Positions 16,996 to 24,511 of a stretch of 37,216 bases of DNA are shown piece after piece. The stretch spans positions 1 to 37,216 of the forward strand of contig NZ_NPBJ01000024.1 in assembly GCF_002272075.1 (NCBI RefSeq). The letters run 5' to 3'. Position numbers and translations under genes: made by a program. This DNA is from Terribacillus saccharophilus (GTDB taxonomy: Bacteria; Bacillota; Bacilli; Bacillales; Amphibacillaceae). Within the stretch, counting starts at the first letter, position 1. Every line of letters begins with the position of its first letter. The notes below the pieces were generated by a model. It did no database searches and was not told where the DNA came from. It saw only the letters and a list, made by a program, of their open reading frames with translations.

Positions 16996-17025
16996 AATCG
17001 CCCGCGTTACCGCAGGCGATTTTCT
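16996..17025 (+). terminator. Intercistronic hairpin between binding-protein and permease genes
   Basis: AATCGCC-C-GCG, loop TTAC, CGC-A-GGCGATT (16996-17021) forms a 10-bp stem with one mismatch, followed by TTTCTTCC. Such hairpins commonly act as partial terminators or 3' mRNA stabilisers so that binding protein exceeds permease. The next gene begins only about 30 nt on. Confidence 0.6.
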
Positions 17026-17053
17026 TCCATTTCTAAATAAAGGAGTGACGTAT

Positions 17054-17998
17054 GTGCTTAATTACACGATCCGCAGATTGTTATCTGTCATACCAGTTAT
17101 GCTTGTCGTCAGCATCATTGTATTCCTGCTCGTTCACTTGACACCCGGAAATCCAGCTTTCATCATCCTTGGAGAAGACGCTTCACCGGAAGCCATCGCA
17201 AAGCTAGAAGAACAGCTTGGTTTGAATGAGCCTTTGTATATCCAATTCTTCGACTGGATCAAACAAGTCATCACAGGTGACCTAGGGACGAGTGTCTACT
17301 CTGCCCAGCCAGTTACGGAACTGATCTTTGGTAACTTTGGACCGACTATTAGCTTGATGGTATTGTCCCTGCTCTTTATTTTGGTCATCTCCATTCCGCT
17401 TGCGATACTGATTGTGTCCCTGCGCAAAACGATTCTCGATCCATTATTTACTAATGCTTCCCTTCTAGGTGTATCAATTCCAGAATTCTGGCTGGCAATT
17501 TTGCTTGTGCTAGGGTTCGGTGTGACATTCCCGATCTTCCCGGTCGCCGGCTACATGCCCCTTGCGGAAGGCTTTGGACCGTGGATTTATCATTTGCTGC
17601 TGCCTGCTTTTGTGCTGGCATTAGTAGAAATCGGTATCATTGCCCGAATGCTCCGGGACAGCATGCTTGATTCCGTGAACCAGGATTATACAAAAACAGC
17701 ACGGGCAAAAGGCGTTCGTGAACGCGATGTCTTGATGAAGCATGTTTTCGCCAATGCGCTCATCCCGACTACAACTGTTCTTGGTGCCACAGTAGCAGGT
17801 CTGCTTGGCGGTACGGTTATCATTGAAACACTTTTCACCATCCCAGGCATCGGGCAGCTTTTAATCGATTCGATTCACCGACGGGACTACCCGGTAATTC
17901 AAGGTGTCGTGTTATTTATTGCCGCGATTTACGTCCTGGTCAACTTAATCGTCGATCTTTTGTATGCATTTCTTGATCCGAGAATCCGCTATGACTGA
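17054..17998 (+). CDS. ABC importer permease (DppB/OppB type)
   Basis: The 314-residue integral membrane protein has about six helices. The start is GTG 17054-17056, eight bases after AAGGAG; a GTG at 17045 overlaps that ribosome site and is rejected. Family marks are the N-terminal RRLLSVIPVMLVVSIIVFLLVHLTPGNP, and the EAA-type loop DYTKTARAKGVRERDVLMKHVFANALIPTTT that docks on the ATPase. It pairs with the DppC-type permease immediately downstream. Confidence 0.93.
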   Translation: MLNYTIRRLLSVIPVMLVVSIIVFLLVHLTPGNPAFIILGEDASPEAIAKLEEQLGLNEPLYIQFFDWIKQVITGDLGTSVYSAQPVTELIFGNFGPTISLMVLSLLFILVISIPLAILIVSLRKTILDPLFTNASLLGVSIPEFWLAILLVLGFGVTFPIFPVAGYMPLAEGFGPWIYHLLLPAFVLALVEIGIIARMLRDSMLDSVNQDYTKTARAKGVRERDVLMKHVFANALIPTTTVLGATVAGLLGGTVIIETLFTIPGIGQLLIDSIHRRDYPVIQGVVLFIAAIYVLVNLIVDLLYAFLDPRIRYD

Positions 17999-18019
17999 GC
18001 CGAAGGAGGTACATAAACG

Positions 18020-18868
18020 ATGATGTCCAAGAAGAGGAACATTATAGCTCTTACGATTTTCTTACTCGTTGCATTAGCGACGATAACTGCCAATGTGTGG
18101 CTGCCGGTCTCCCCTGCAGCGATAGACGCCAACCAGCGCCTACTTGCACCATCTGGCACCCATTGGTTCGGTACAGATGATTTCGGGCGTGACATCTTTG
18201 CCCGGGTTGTCGTTGCAGCTCGCGTGTCACTGGCTGTCGGCGTCATTGTTGCTGTCGTGGCGACTATAATCGGCACACTGATCGGCCTTGTATCCGGCTA
18301 TTTTCGCAAGACCGATTTCATTCTGATGCGGATTGTGGATGGCTTTCTCGCCTTCCCTGCCCTTCTGCTTGCATTAGCACTCGTTGCGGCTTTAGGCGGA
18401 AGCATTACGAATATCGTCATCGCCCTGACGATAGCCTTCTTCCCGGTCATGGCTCGAGTGGTACGCTCTGCCGTGCTGCAAATCAAAAACGCACAATACA
18501 TTGAAGCAGCAAGAACGACAGGCACGAATAATATGGTGATCATCTTCCGTTATATCCTGCCAAATGTACTTTCTCCAATTATTGTGCAAAGTACTTTCAT
18601 CTTTGCCAAAGCAATACTGGCAGAAGCAGCACTAAGCTTCCTCGGTGTCGGAGTTAATCCATCTACACCGACCTGGGGTAATATGCTGCAGGAATCCCAG
18701 ATATATATCACGATCGCTCCTTGGTTCTCTATCTTTCCTGGTATCGCAATCGTCATTACTGTTTTGTCATTGAATATACTCGGTGACGGTCTCCGTGATG
18801 CCTTCGATCCACATAGCGTCAAGAAGAAACGAAAACGCAAACCAAAGCAAACAGCACCAGCTGCCTAG
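18020..18868 (+). CDS. ABC importer permease (DppC/OppC type)
   Basis: The 282-residue membrane protein has GTDDFGRDIFARVVVAARVSL after the first helix, typical of DppC. The EAA loop is YIEAARTTGTNNMVIIFRYILPNVLSPIIV, followed by LSFLGVGVNPSTPTWGNML, the strongly conserved DppC C-terminal signature. It starts at ATG 18020 (ATG 18023 also possible) after AAGGAGG, 21 nt after the DppB-type gene. The C-terminal tail is Lys/Arg-rich and cytoplasmic. Confidence 0.93.
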   Translation: MMSKKRNIIALTIFLLVALATITANVWLPVSPAAIDANQRLLAPSGTHWFGTDDFGRDIFARVVVAARVSLAVGVIVAVVATIIGTLIGLVSGYFRKTDFILMRIVDGFLAFPALLLALALVAALGGSITNIVIALTIAFFPVMARVVRSAVLQIKNAQYIEAARTTGTNNMVIIFRYILPNVLSPIIVQSTFIFAKAILAEAALSFLGVGVNPSTPTWGNMLQESQIYITIAPWFSIFPGIAIVITVLSLNILGDGLRDAFDPHSVKKKRKRKPKQTAPAA

Positions 18869-18881
18869 AGGAGGTTTCATT

Positions 18882-19898
18882 ATGCTAGAAGTGAACAATC
18901 TGCATGTACACCTGGATACACCAGCTGGCCTCGTCAAAGCGGTTGATGGTGTATCCTTCCGGCTCGAATCCGGGCAGACAATCGGCATTGTCGGGGAATC
19001 CGGCAGCGGGAAAAGTGTGCTCGCCCACTCGCTGACAAAGCTAAATCCGGAGCCTCCAGCAACTTATCCGAAAGGAGAAATCCTTTTTGAAGGCGAGAAC
19101 ATCCTGAAAATGGATAAGAAGCGTCTGCGTAATTTGCGTGGAAAAGAAATTGCCATGATCTTTCAAGACCCAATGTCGAGCCTTAATCCTGTCTTCAAGA
19201 TAGGCAGACAGTTGATGGAAGCCATTCAGACACACCAGAAGCTTTCGAAAAAAGAAGCTCGCCAAAAAGCAATCGAGCTGCTGATAGATGTCGGCATTCC
19301 AGATCCAGAACGACGGATGCAGGATTATCCGCATCAATTTTCCGGCGGGATGCGCCAGCGCGTTCTGATCGCCATTGCACTTGCTGCCAGACCGAAGCTG
19401 CTTATCGCCGATGAGCCGACGACAGCTTTGGATGTAACGATCCAGGCCCAAATCATTGAACTATTGAAAAGTATCCAAAAAAAATACGGAACAGCCATCA
19501 TCATGATCACCCATGACCTTGGCGTCGTAGCAAATCTAGCAGATCGTATTCTTGTCATGTATGCCGGCAAAATTGTCGAGTCCGGCAGTACAGCAGATAT
19601 TTTTTATGATACGGCCATGCCATATACGTGGTCGCTGCTGCGCTCGATTCCAAGACTTGATGCAGCCGGCTCCGAACGACTGCTGCATATCGAGGGTCAT
19701 CCGCCGAATCTGATTCACCCGCCAAAAGGATGTAATTTTCATCCTCGCTGCCCGTTTGCACGCGATGCTTGTCTGCAAACAGATCCGCCGCTCGCAGAAC
19801 GAGGTACAAACCACTCGGCTGCGTGTATACTCAGCAAGCCAGAGTTCGATAAAGAAAAACAAGCTGTTGCCGAATGGAAAGGAGTGCTGCTGTCATGA
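18882..19898 (+). CDS. ABC importer ATP-binding protein (DppD/OppD type)
   Basis: The 338-residue ATPase has Walker A GESGSGKS near residue 42, signature FSGGMRQR, Walker B LLIADEPTTALD and switch histidine ITHDLGV. The C-terminal extension ends with HPPKGCNFHPRCPFARDAC, the oligopeptide/dipeptide transporter C-terminal (OppD) domain whose cysteines can hold an Fe-S cluster. I start it at ATG 18882-18884 after GAGGAGG, 13 nt past the permease stop; the longer frame overlaps the permease gene. Its last bases overlap the next ATPase gene. Confidence 0.93.
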   Translation: MLEVNNLHVHLDTPAGLVKAVDGVSFRLESGQTIGIVGESGSGKSVLAHSLTKLNPEPPATYPKGEILFEGENILKMDKKRLRNLRGKEIAMIFQDPMSSLNPVFKIGRQLMEAIQTHQKLSKKEARQKAIELLIDVGIPDPERRMQDYPHQFSGGMRQRVLIAIALAARPKLLIADEPTTALDVTIQAQIIELLKSIQKKYGTAIIMITHDLGVVANLADRILVMYAGKIVESGSTADIFYDTAMPYTWSLLRSIPRLDAAGSERLLHIEGHPPNLIHPPKGCNFHPRCPFARDACLQTDPPLAERGTNHSAACILSKPEFDKEKQAVAEWKGVLLS

Positions 19899-20896
19899 CC
19901 TCATTATTGGAAATTAAAGATCTGCACGTCCATTTTCCGATTAAGAACGGCGTTTTACAAAAAACAACAGGTCATGTAAAAGCCTTGAATGGTATTGATT
20001 TGACTGTGAAAAAAGGTGAGACTCTAGGGATTGTTGGAGAATCAGGCTGCGGGAAAAGTACGCTTGCCCGAAGCATCGTCGGACTGCAGAAGCCTACTTC
20101 TGGAGACATTCTCTTTGAGGGAAACAACTATACAGACGCATCTTCCAAGGAGCTTTATGAGCTGCGCCGCAATATGCAAATGGTTTTCCAGGATCCGTAT
20201 ACAAGTTTGAATCCGCGTATGAAAGTGAGCGAAAGCATTGCTGCTCCGCTTAAGGCGTACAAAAGGACCAAGAACCTGGAATCGCGCGTCAAAGAGCTGA
20301 TGGAACTCGTCGGATTGAATCCGGATGACCATTATAACCGGCTGCCCCATGAATTCTCTGGCGGTCAGCGCCAGCGGATCGGAATCGCCCGCGCCATTGC
20401 TCTGGAGCCGCAGCTGATCGTCTGTGACGAACCAGTCAGCGCACTCGATGTATCTGTCCAAGCTCAAGTGATCAATCTATTTCAGGATCTTCAAAAGAAA
20501 TTGAATTTGACGTATGTATTCATCGCACACGACCTTTCCGTCATCAATCACATTGCTGACCGTGTCGCCGTCATGTACCTCGGCAAAGTGATGGAAAGAT
20601 CCAATCGGGAATCTTTCCAGACACACGCGCAGCATCCTTATACAAATGCACTGTTATCCGCGGTGCCGCTGCCGGATCCAGACAAAGAACGCGCACGGGA
20701 GCGCATCGTCTTAAAAGGCGAACTACCCTCCCCTGCCAATCCGCCATCAGGATGCGTGTTTCACACCCGCTGCCCGAAAGCGACCGAATTCTGTAAAACA
20801 AACATCCCTGTTCCGGAAGAGCGCGGTGTAGCTGGACAGGAAGTGGCTTGCTTCTATCCTGTTGGTGCAGAGGAGAAAGCGAGAATCACATTATAA
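19895..20896 (+). CDS. ABC importer ATP-binding protein (DppF/OppF type)
   Basis: The 333-residue ATPase has Walker A GESGCGKST, signature FSGGQRQR, Walker B LIVCDEPVSALD, IAHDLSV, and the C-terminal PPSGCVFHTRCPKATEFC motif. Start ATG 19895-19897 overlaps the TGA of the upstream ATPase (ATGA), with AAAGGAG ten bases before, so the two subunits are translationally coupled. It is the last gene of the SAM-riboswitch operon and is followed by a strong terminator. The importer is complete: one binding protein, two permeases and two ATPases. Confidence 0.93.
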   Translation: MTSLLEIKDLHVHFPIKNGVLQKTTGHVKALNGIDLTVKKGETLGIVGESGCGKSTLARSIVGLQKPTSGDILFEGNNYTDASSKELYELRRNMQMVFQDPYTSLNPRMKVSESIAAPLKAYKRTKNLESRVKELMELVGLNPDDHYNRLPHEFSGGQRQRIGIARAIALEPQLIVCDEPVSALDVSVQAQVINLFQDLQKKLNLTYVFIAHDLSVINHIADRVAVMYLGKVMERSNRESFQTHAQHPYTNALLSAVPLPDPDKERARERIVLKGELPSPANPPSGCVFHTRCPKATEFCKTNIPVPEERGVAGQEVACFYPVGAEEKARITL

Positions 20897-20900
20897 ATAA

Positions 20901-20929
20901 AGCAACCTGCATGGGCAGGTTGCTTTTTT
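20901..20929 (+). terminator. Terminator of the amidohydrolase/ABC importer operon
   Basis: AGCAACCTGC (20901-20910), loop ATGG, GCAGGTTGCT (20915-20924), then a T-run. On the opposite strand TTTATTT follows the hairpin, so it can also stop the convergent phosphatase gene. Confidence 0.92.
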
Positions 20930-20945
20930 ATGTACTATAACAAGA

Positions 20946-21512
20946 TCAGTTCCATACCCTTTCTATCCCAAGCAGTTCAAGACCATTGAACTCCATCCTA
21001 TAGACGTCTGGCTTAGATGATTGTAACAAGAAATCCAATTCATACCGACTGTCATAATACCCCATCATCAGTGTCATGACAGCACCATGTGTACCTATCA
21101 CAATTTTAGATCCCTGATAGGTTCTCACTAAATTATCCAATACTGCTACAGCCCTTCTCTGACAAGCTGCATTCGACTCTCCTCCTGGCAGGGAGAAGTT
21201 AGGATCAGCAAAAGATTTCTTCAACAAAGGTAATAGTTCCTCATCAGAAATCCGCGTATCCCCAGAAGCAAAAACACGTTCCCGAAGATCCTCGATTTCA
21301 TCTACTTTTTTTCCCGCATATTCTGCCAAGCCACGAATTGTTTCAACCGAACGTGTGTACGGACTAGAAACAAAAACTTCTACTCCTTCTTCCTTTAAGG
21401 ATTCGGCTACCTTTATAGTATCCTGCTCTCCTTTGTCAGTCAAACCTCTTGTTCTTTCATTACCTACCTTAGGCGATTCGCCATGTCTGACCATATAAAT
21501 GATAGTAGTCAT
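20946..21512 (-). CDS. Histidine phosphatase family protein (phosphoglycerate mutase-like)
   Basis: The 188-residue protein has the branch-1 histidine phosphatase pattern: MVRHGES with the phospho-acceptor His10 and Arg9, SSPYTRSVET with a second arginine, a Glu in the middle loop (DLRERVF) and the second catalytic histidine in IGTHGAVM. Members are phosphatases or mutases of small phosphometabolites. The relaxed substrate range of the family makes a specific call unsafe. It starts at ATG 21510-21512 after TTGGAGG and is transcribed alone. Confidence 0.88.
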   Translation of the reverse strand: MTTIIYMVRHGESPKVGNERTRGLTDKGEQDTIKVAESLKEEGVEVFVSSPYTRSVETIRGLAEYAGKKVDEIEDLRERVFASGDTRISDEELLPLLKKSFADPNFSLPGGESNAACQRRAVAVLDNLVRTYQGSKIVIGTHGAVMTLMMGYYDSRYELDFLLQSSKPDVYRMEFNGLELLGIERVWN

Positions 21513-22123
21513 TTTACACCTCCAATCCTTCTATACTTATACCTTATTAACGTTATCCATGGAGGTCCGATATTGCCGGAATCAAGGTTCTAATGAGTCG
21601 GGCTGTGAAATCCAACCGAACGCAAATGGATTGAGAAATCTACTGGTACTCATAAAAAAAATTTATAAATTACAATCTTAAAAATATTATTATACAATTC
21701 TCCTATTATAGAGGGAGAGATTAATATTGAAGATGAAAAAAAAGTGGAGTGATTACTTTCAGGAAATCGTTAGAGCAATAATATTTTATAAGTAAAGTGC
21801 AATTATGGTTTTAAGGTTGTATTATCTAGAGCTTGTAGGGTGCGGCCATAATGGCAAATGGATCAGGATATTACATAATGTATGCGATAGCCGTACAGTC
21901 CGTGGATAGCGAGGCATTTAGCACTACAGCGACGCGTACAGAATGACCGGAAGTGTTTTCTTCCGGATCAGTCTGTAATGCAGCAGCCTCCCTAATGGAT
22001 ACTTATGGTTGCCTGCACAAGACATTAGGAAGACGTTAGAGTTTCTGATCAAATATGAGGACGTGGATATAACACATACTTTTGATGATTTTGTACTAGC
22101 TATTCCAATCTTACTCGTCCAGC
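21513..22123. other. Intergenic region without a clear gene; short reading frames and possible gene remnants
   Basis: About 0.6 kb lies between the phosphatase and NUDIX genes. I see a 22-codon frame from TTG 21727 to TAA 21795 (MKMKKKWSDYFQEIV...) behind AGGGAGAG, a 31-codon frame from ATG 21851 (MANGSGYYIMYAIAVQSVD...), a CCGGAAG/CTTCCGG hairpin (21947-21966) without T-run, and an open stretch 21979-22167 (…DIRKTLEFLIKYEDVDITHTF…) with no good start that runs into the 3' end of the NUDIX gene. None is recognisable. It may be a decayed gene. Confidence 0.4.
21727..21795 (+). CDS. Possible 22-residue peptide
   Basis: A short frame starts at TTG, seven bases after AGGGAGAG, and encodes a basic N-terminus followed by an amphipathic stretch (SDYFQEIVRAIIFYK). 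AT-rich promoter-like sequence precedes it (TATTATTATACAATT, about 21686-21700). The ribosome site is the only positive evidence; it may equally be a gene remnant. Confidence 0.2.
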   Translation: MKMKKKWSDYFQEIVRAIIFYK

Positions 22124-22738
22124 TTAATCAAATACACTATGTTTATCCGGATTATGAAGAAAGTTGAAGAGCATGCTGATTTGTGCTTCCGTATTCCTCT
22201 TTAGCGACAATGGCGGCAGCTCCGATTCACCAAAAAAGCCGATTTCACTCGTCTCCACGCTTTCCTGTGCTCCACCGCCGACAACCTCGCATTGCAGGAA
22301 GATCTTGTAGTAGTGGAACATTTGCGGCTTATCGGTATGTTTATCCGAATCCAAAACCGCTAAAAGCTTCTTCGGCACAACGTCGTACCCCGACTCCTCT
22401 TTGATTTCCTTTACAGCATTCTCACTGGCCGATAGCCCTACCTCACAAAAACCGCCCGGCAGTGACCATCGTTCATCCATCTTCTCTTTCACTAACAGCA
22501 GTTTCCCTTCCCGGAAAACAACACCGCGTATATCCAGCTTCGGGGTTGGATATCCTTTTTCTGCTGCAAGTGTCTTCTCAACGTCCTCTACCGACTGCTT
22601 TGTATAGTTTGCAATAATCTCCGCGCTTAGCTGCTGCAATTCCTCATATCTCTCCCGATCAAATACATCTTTAGAGAAATGCAGTCCTGCCTGGGAAATC
22701 GCCTGTATTCTTCTTGCCCATTCGAGCCATTTTTTCAA
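22124..22738 (-). CDS. NUDIX hydrolase (YjhB type, with N-terminal helical domain)
   Basis: The 204-residue protein has a helical N-terminal domain (about 1-65; KWLEWARRIQAISQAGL) and a NUDIX domain with box residues 96-118. The box keeps the catalytic glutamates (KEIKEESGY; Glu111, Glu114, Glu115) but has Leu instead of Glu at the early box position, as I recall for YjhB-type proteins. B. subtilis YjhB is annotated as an ADP-ribose pyrophosphatase. Start chosen at TTG 22736-22738 after AGGTGA; GTG 22747 lacks a ribosome site. It follows the nitronate monooxygenase gene by 29 nt. Confidence 0.85.
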   Translation of the reverse strand: MKKWLEWARRIQAISQAGLHFSKDVFDRERYEELQQLSAEIIANYTKQSVEDVEKTLAAEKGYPTPKLDIRGVVFREGKLLLVKEKMDERWSLPGGFCEVGLSASENAVKEIKEESGYDVVPKKLLAVLDSDKHTDKPQMFHYYKIFLQCEVVGGGAQESVETSEIGFFGESELPPLSLKRNTEAQISMLFNFLHNPDKHSVFD

Positions 22739-22767
22739 GACTATCACCTATTATCCGTTATCGTATT

Positions 22768-23823
22768 TTATTCCTCGTCTACTAGTTTATGCACCAGTTG
22801 CTTTGCAGTGATAGGCTCAGCTAAATTTGGGTTTTGCCCACACCATAACGACATCATATTTCTATCATTATTTTGTGCGGCTGCGGATCGGATAGGCTTT
22901 GTCAATGTATTCTGGATAGGAAATTCCGGCAGTTCCTGTTCAACCTTCCGCATGTTACGGATAAAGTCATTCTCGATCCCTCTGGCTGCCTTGCCAGAGA
23001 ACGCTTTCGTCAATGTTGTCTTGTCCTCTTGCTGCCCCTCTAGAATCGCTTGTTTATGTAATGTGTTTGCACCGCTTTCTGTACATGTTAAAAACGCAGT
23101 TCCGAGTTGTGCTGCTTGGGCGCCTAAACATTGGGCCGCTTGCACGCCGCGACGGTCCATTATACCTCCTGCGGCAATGACCGGAATGTTCACCTGATCG
23201 ACAGTTTGCGGTATGAGTGCCATCAGTCCAATCATGCTTTGTTCCACTCCCGCTAAAAAGTGGCCCCGATGACCACCTGCCTCGCTTCCCTGCAGGACAA
23301 CTGCATCCATTCCAGCTGCCTCAATTGCCAGCGCCTCTGACAGAGTAGTTGCTGTGCCGATGGTGTATGTGCCCGCTTGCTTTAAAAAGTGGATTACATC
23401 AGAAGAGGGCATCCCAAAAGTGAAAGAACAGACTGGTACCTGTTCTTCTATGATGACTTTCACCTGCTCAAGGAATATCTCTAAGGTCTGTTCATAAGAA
23501 TTGAATGCATTCTCTCCACTTAAAGAGCCCAGTTTTTCCAAAAAAGGCTTGAGTGATAACTGCGCCCTATGGATTACATCCTTCTCTTCTTTGTAAGGAC
23601 TTGGTACAAACAAATTGATACCAAAAGGTTTGTTTGTTCCAGCTTTTATTTCTTGTATTTGGCGACGAGTACTTTCAGCTTCCAGATAACCTGCACCTAT
23701 CATCCCTAATCCGCCTGCTTCAGATACCGCTATCACTAATTCTGCTGTCGTTATTCCTCCCGCCATAGGCGCTTGGATAATTGGATGAGAGATAGATAAG
23801 GCTTTAAGTAAACGATTTGTCAT
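22768..23823 (-). CDS. Nitronate monooxygenase (2-nitropropane dioxygenase family)
   Basis: The 351-residue FMN enzyme has a TIM-barrel pattern: IIQAPMAGGITTAELVIAVSEAGGLGMIGAGYL at the N-terminus, VCSFTFGMP in the middle, VVLQGSEAGGHRG, NIPVIAAGGIMDRRGVQAAQCLGAQAAQLGTAFL for the FMN phosphate, and a C-terminal WCGQ. Members oxidise alkyl nitronates such as propionate-3-nitronate to carbonyl compounds and nitrite, a detoxification role. The usual family length is 320-360. It starts at ATG 23821-23823 after AGGGAGG and probably shares a transcript with the VOC gene (45 nt upstream) and the NUDIX gene. Confidence 0.88.
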   Translation of the reverse strand: MTNRLLKALSISHPIIQAPMAGGITTAELVIAVSEAGGLGMIGAGYLEAESTRRQIQEIKAGTNKPFGINLFVPSPYKEEKDVIHRAQLSLKPFLEKLGSLSGENAFNSYEQTLEIFLEQVKVIIEEQVPVCSFTFGMPSSDVIHFLKQAGTYTIGTATTLSEALAIEAAGMDAVVLQGSEAGGHRGHFLAGVEQSMIGLMALIPQTVDQVNIPVIAAGGIMDRRGVQAAQCLGAQAAQLGTAFLTCTESGANTLHKQAILEGQQEDKTTLTKAFSGKAARGIENDFIRNMRKVEQELPEFPIQNTLTKPIRSAAAQNNDRNMMSLWCGQNPNLAEPITAKQLVHKLVDEE

Positions 23824-23868
23824 TTCTCTGATTCCTCCCTCTATAACCTCAGTACACTTTATCGGCGC

Positions 23869-24330
23869 TTAATTAATAACGTTTTCTTTCTCCCATTCAC
23901 TCAAATACATCCTTGAAGTAACATTGTTGGGGTTATCTATCTTCGTAATCAGCTCCAGACTGTTTCCATCCGGATCATTAAAATGAATCTTTGCATGTGC
24001 CATTCCATCATGCGCCATCACAAAAGGCTCATGGGGGCCGAATCCGAAAGCTTCTCTCGGCTGATAGCCTCTCTCTTTTAACCATTCGGATGCACCTTTT
24101 AAATTTTCCAAACTTACTTGAAATGCGACATGCCTGATTGACGGATGATAGGCAAGCTCCGCTTTATCCGATTCCCAGAGACCAAGCCAGCTGTGATCTT
24201 TTTTAATCCAAAAGAAAGCCAACCTATCTTCATGGATATGGGAAAGCTCCAGGCCTAAACCTTGATAAAATTTGATGGATTCCTGCAAATTACGTACTGG
24301 AAGATGAGCTTCATATAAACCTTCTATCAT
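23869..24330 (-). CDS. VOC-family protein (glyoxalase/dioxygenase fold)
   Basis: The 153-residue single-chain VOC protein has two beta-alpha-beta-beta-beta modules: MIEGLYEAHLPVRNLQESIKFYQGLGLEL opens the first and IRHVAFQVSLENLKGASEWLKERG the second, ending HFNDPDGNSLELIT. His and Glu at the module edges would bind a metal. Start at ATG 24328-24330 after AAAGGAG; the longer frame to 24348 would include the ribosome site. Relatives include FosA-like thiol transferases and glyoxalases; no specific substrate can be given. Confidence 0.82.
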   Translation of the reverse strand: MIEGLYEAHLPVRNLQESIKFYQGLGLELSHIHEDRLAFFWIKKDHSWLGLWESDKAELAYHPSIRHVAFQVSLENLKGASEWLKERGYQPREAFGFGPHEPFVMAHDGMAHAKIHFNDPDGNSLELITKIDNPNNVTSRMYLSEWEKENVIN

Positions 24331-24442
24331 TTGTTCCGCTCCTTTCATGATTCACTACCAATATATAACAACCAATCAGCTAATAAGAAATAGATTTGCG
24401 AATAATAGCATATAGTTTTTATTTATTGCTTGATGACAACGT

Positions 24443-24482
24443 ATGTAAAAGGCTGTGGAGCTTTCTCCACAGCCTTTTACAT
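24443..24482 (-). terminator. Terminator of the dihydroxyacetone kinase gene
   Basis: A perfect 18-bp hairpin: ATGTAAAAGGCTGTGGAG (24443-24460) and CTCCACAGCCTTTTACAT (24465-24482), loop CTTT. Both sides carry AAAA/TTTT at the base, so it can work in either direction. It lies 29 nt past the DhaKL stop. Confidence 0.9.
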
Positions 24483-24511
24483 ATCTCCACAAATACCGCT
24501 TCTTGTACTGT

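Noticed and set aside
17045-17053. GTG at 17045 as start of the DppB-type permease
   Set aside because: The codon overlaps the AAGGAG ribosome site itself; GTG 17054 has ideal spacing.
21499-21681. 60-residue plus-strand frame opposite the phosphatase start
   Set aside because: It begins inside the phosphatase gene and has no ribosome site or recognisable sequence; its second half lies in the gene-free region and could only be a remnant.
22124-22167. Overlap of a plus-strand open stretch with the NUDIX gene end as an antisense gene
   Set aside because: It has no start codon with a ribosome site, so it is treated as a possible remnant rather than a gene.
24443-24482. Long perfect palindrome considered as a mobile-element end or CRISPR repeat
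   Set aside because: It occurs once, lies just after a stop codon and has terminator features; no transposase or spaced repeats nearby.
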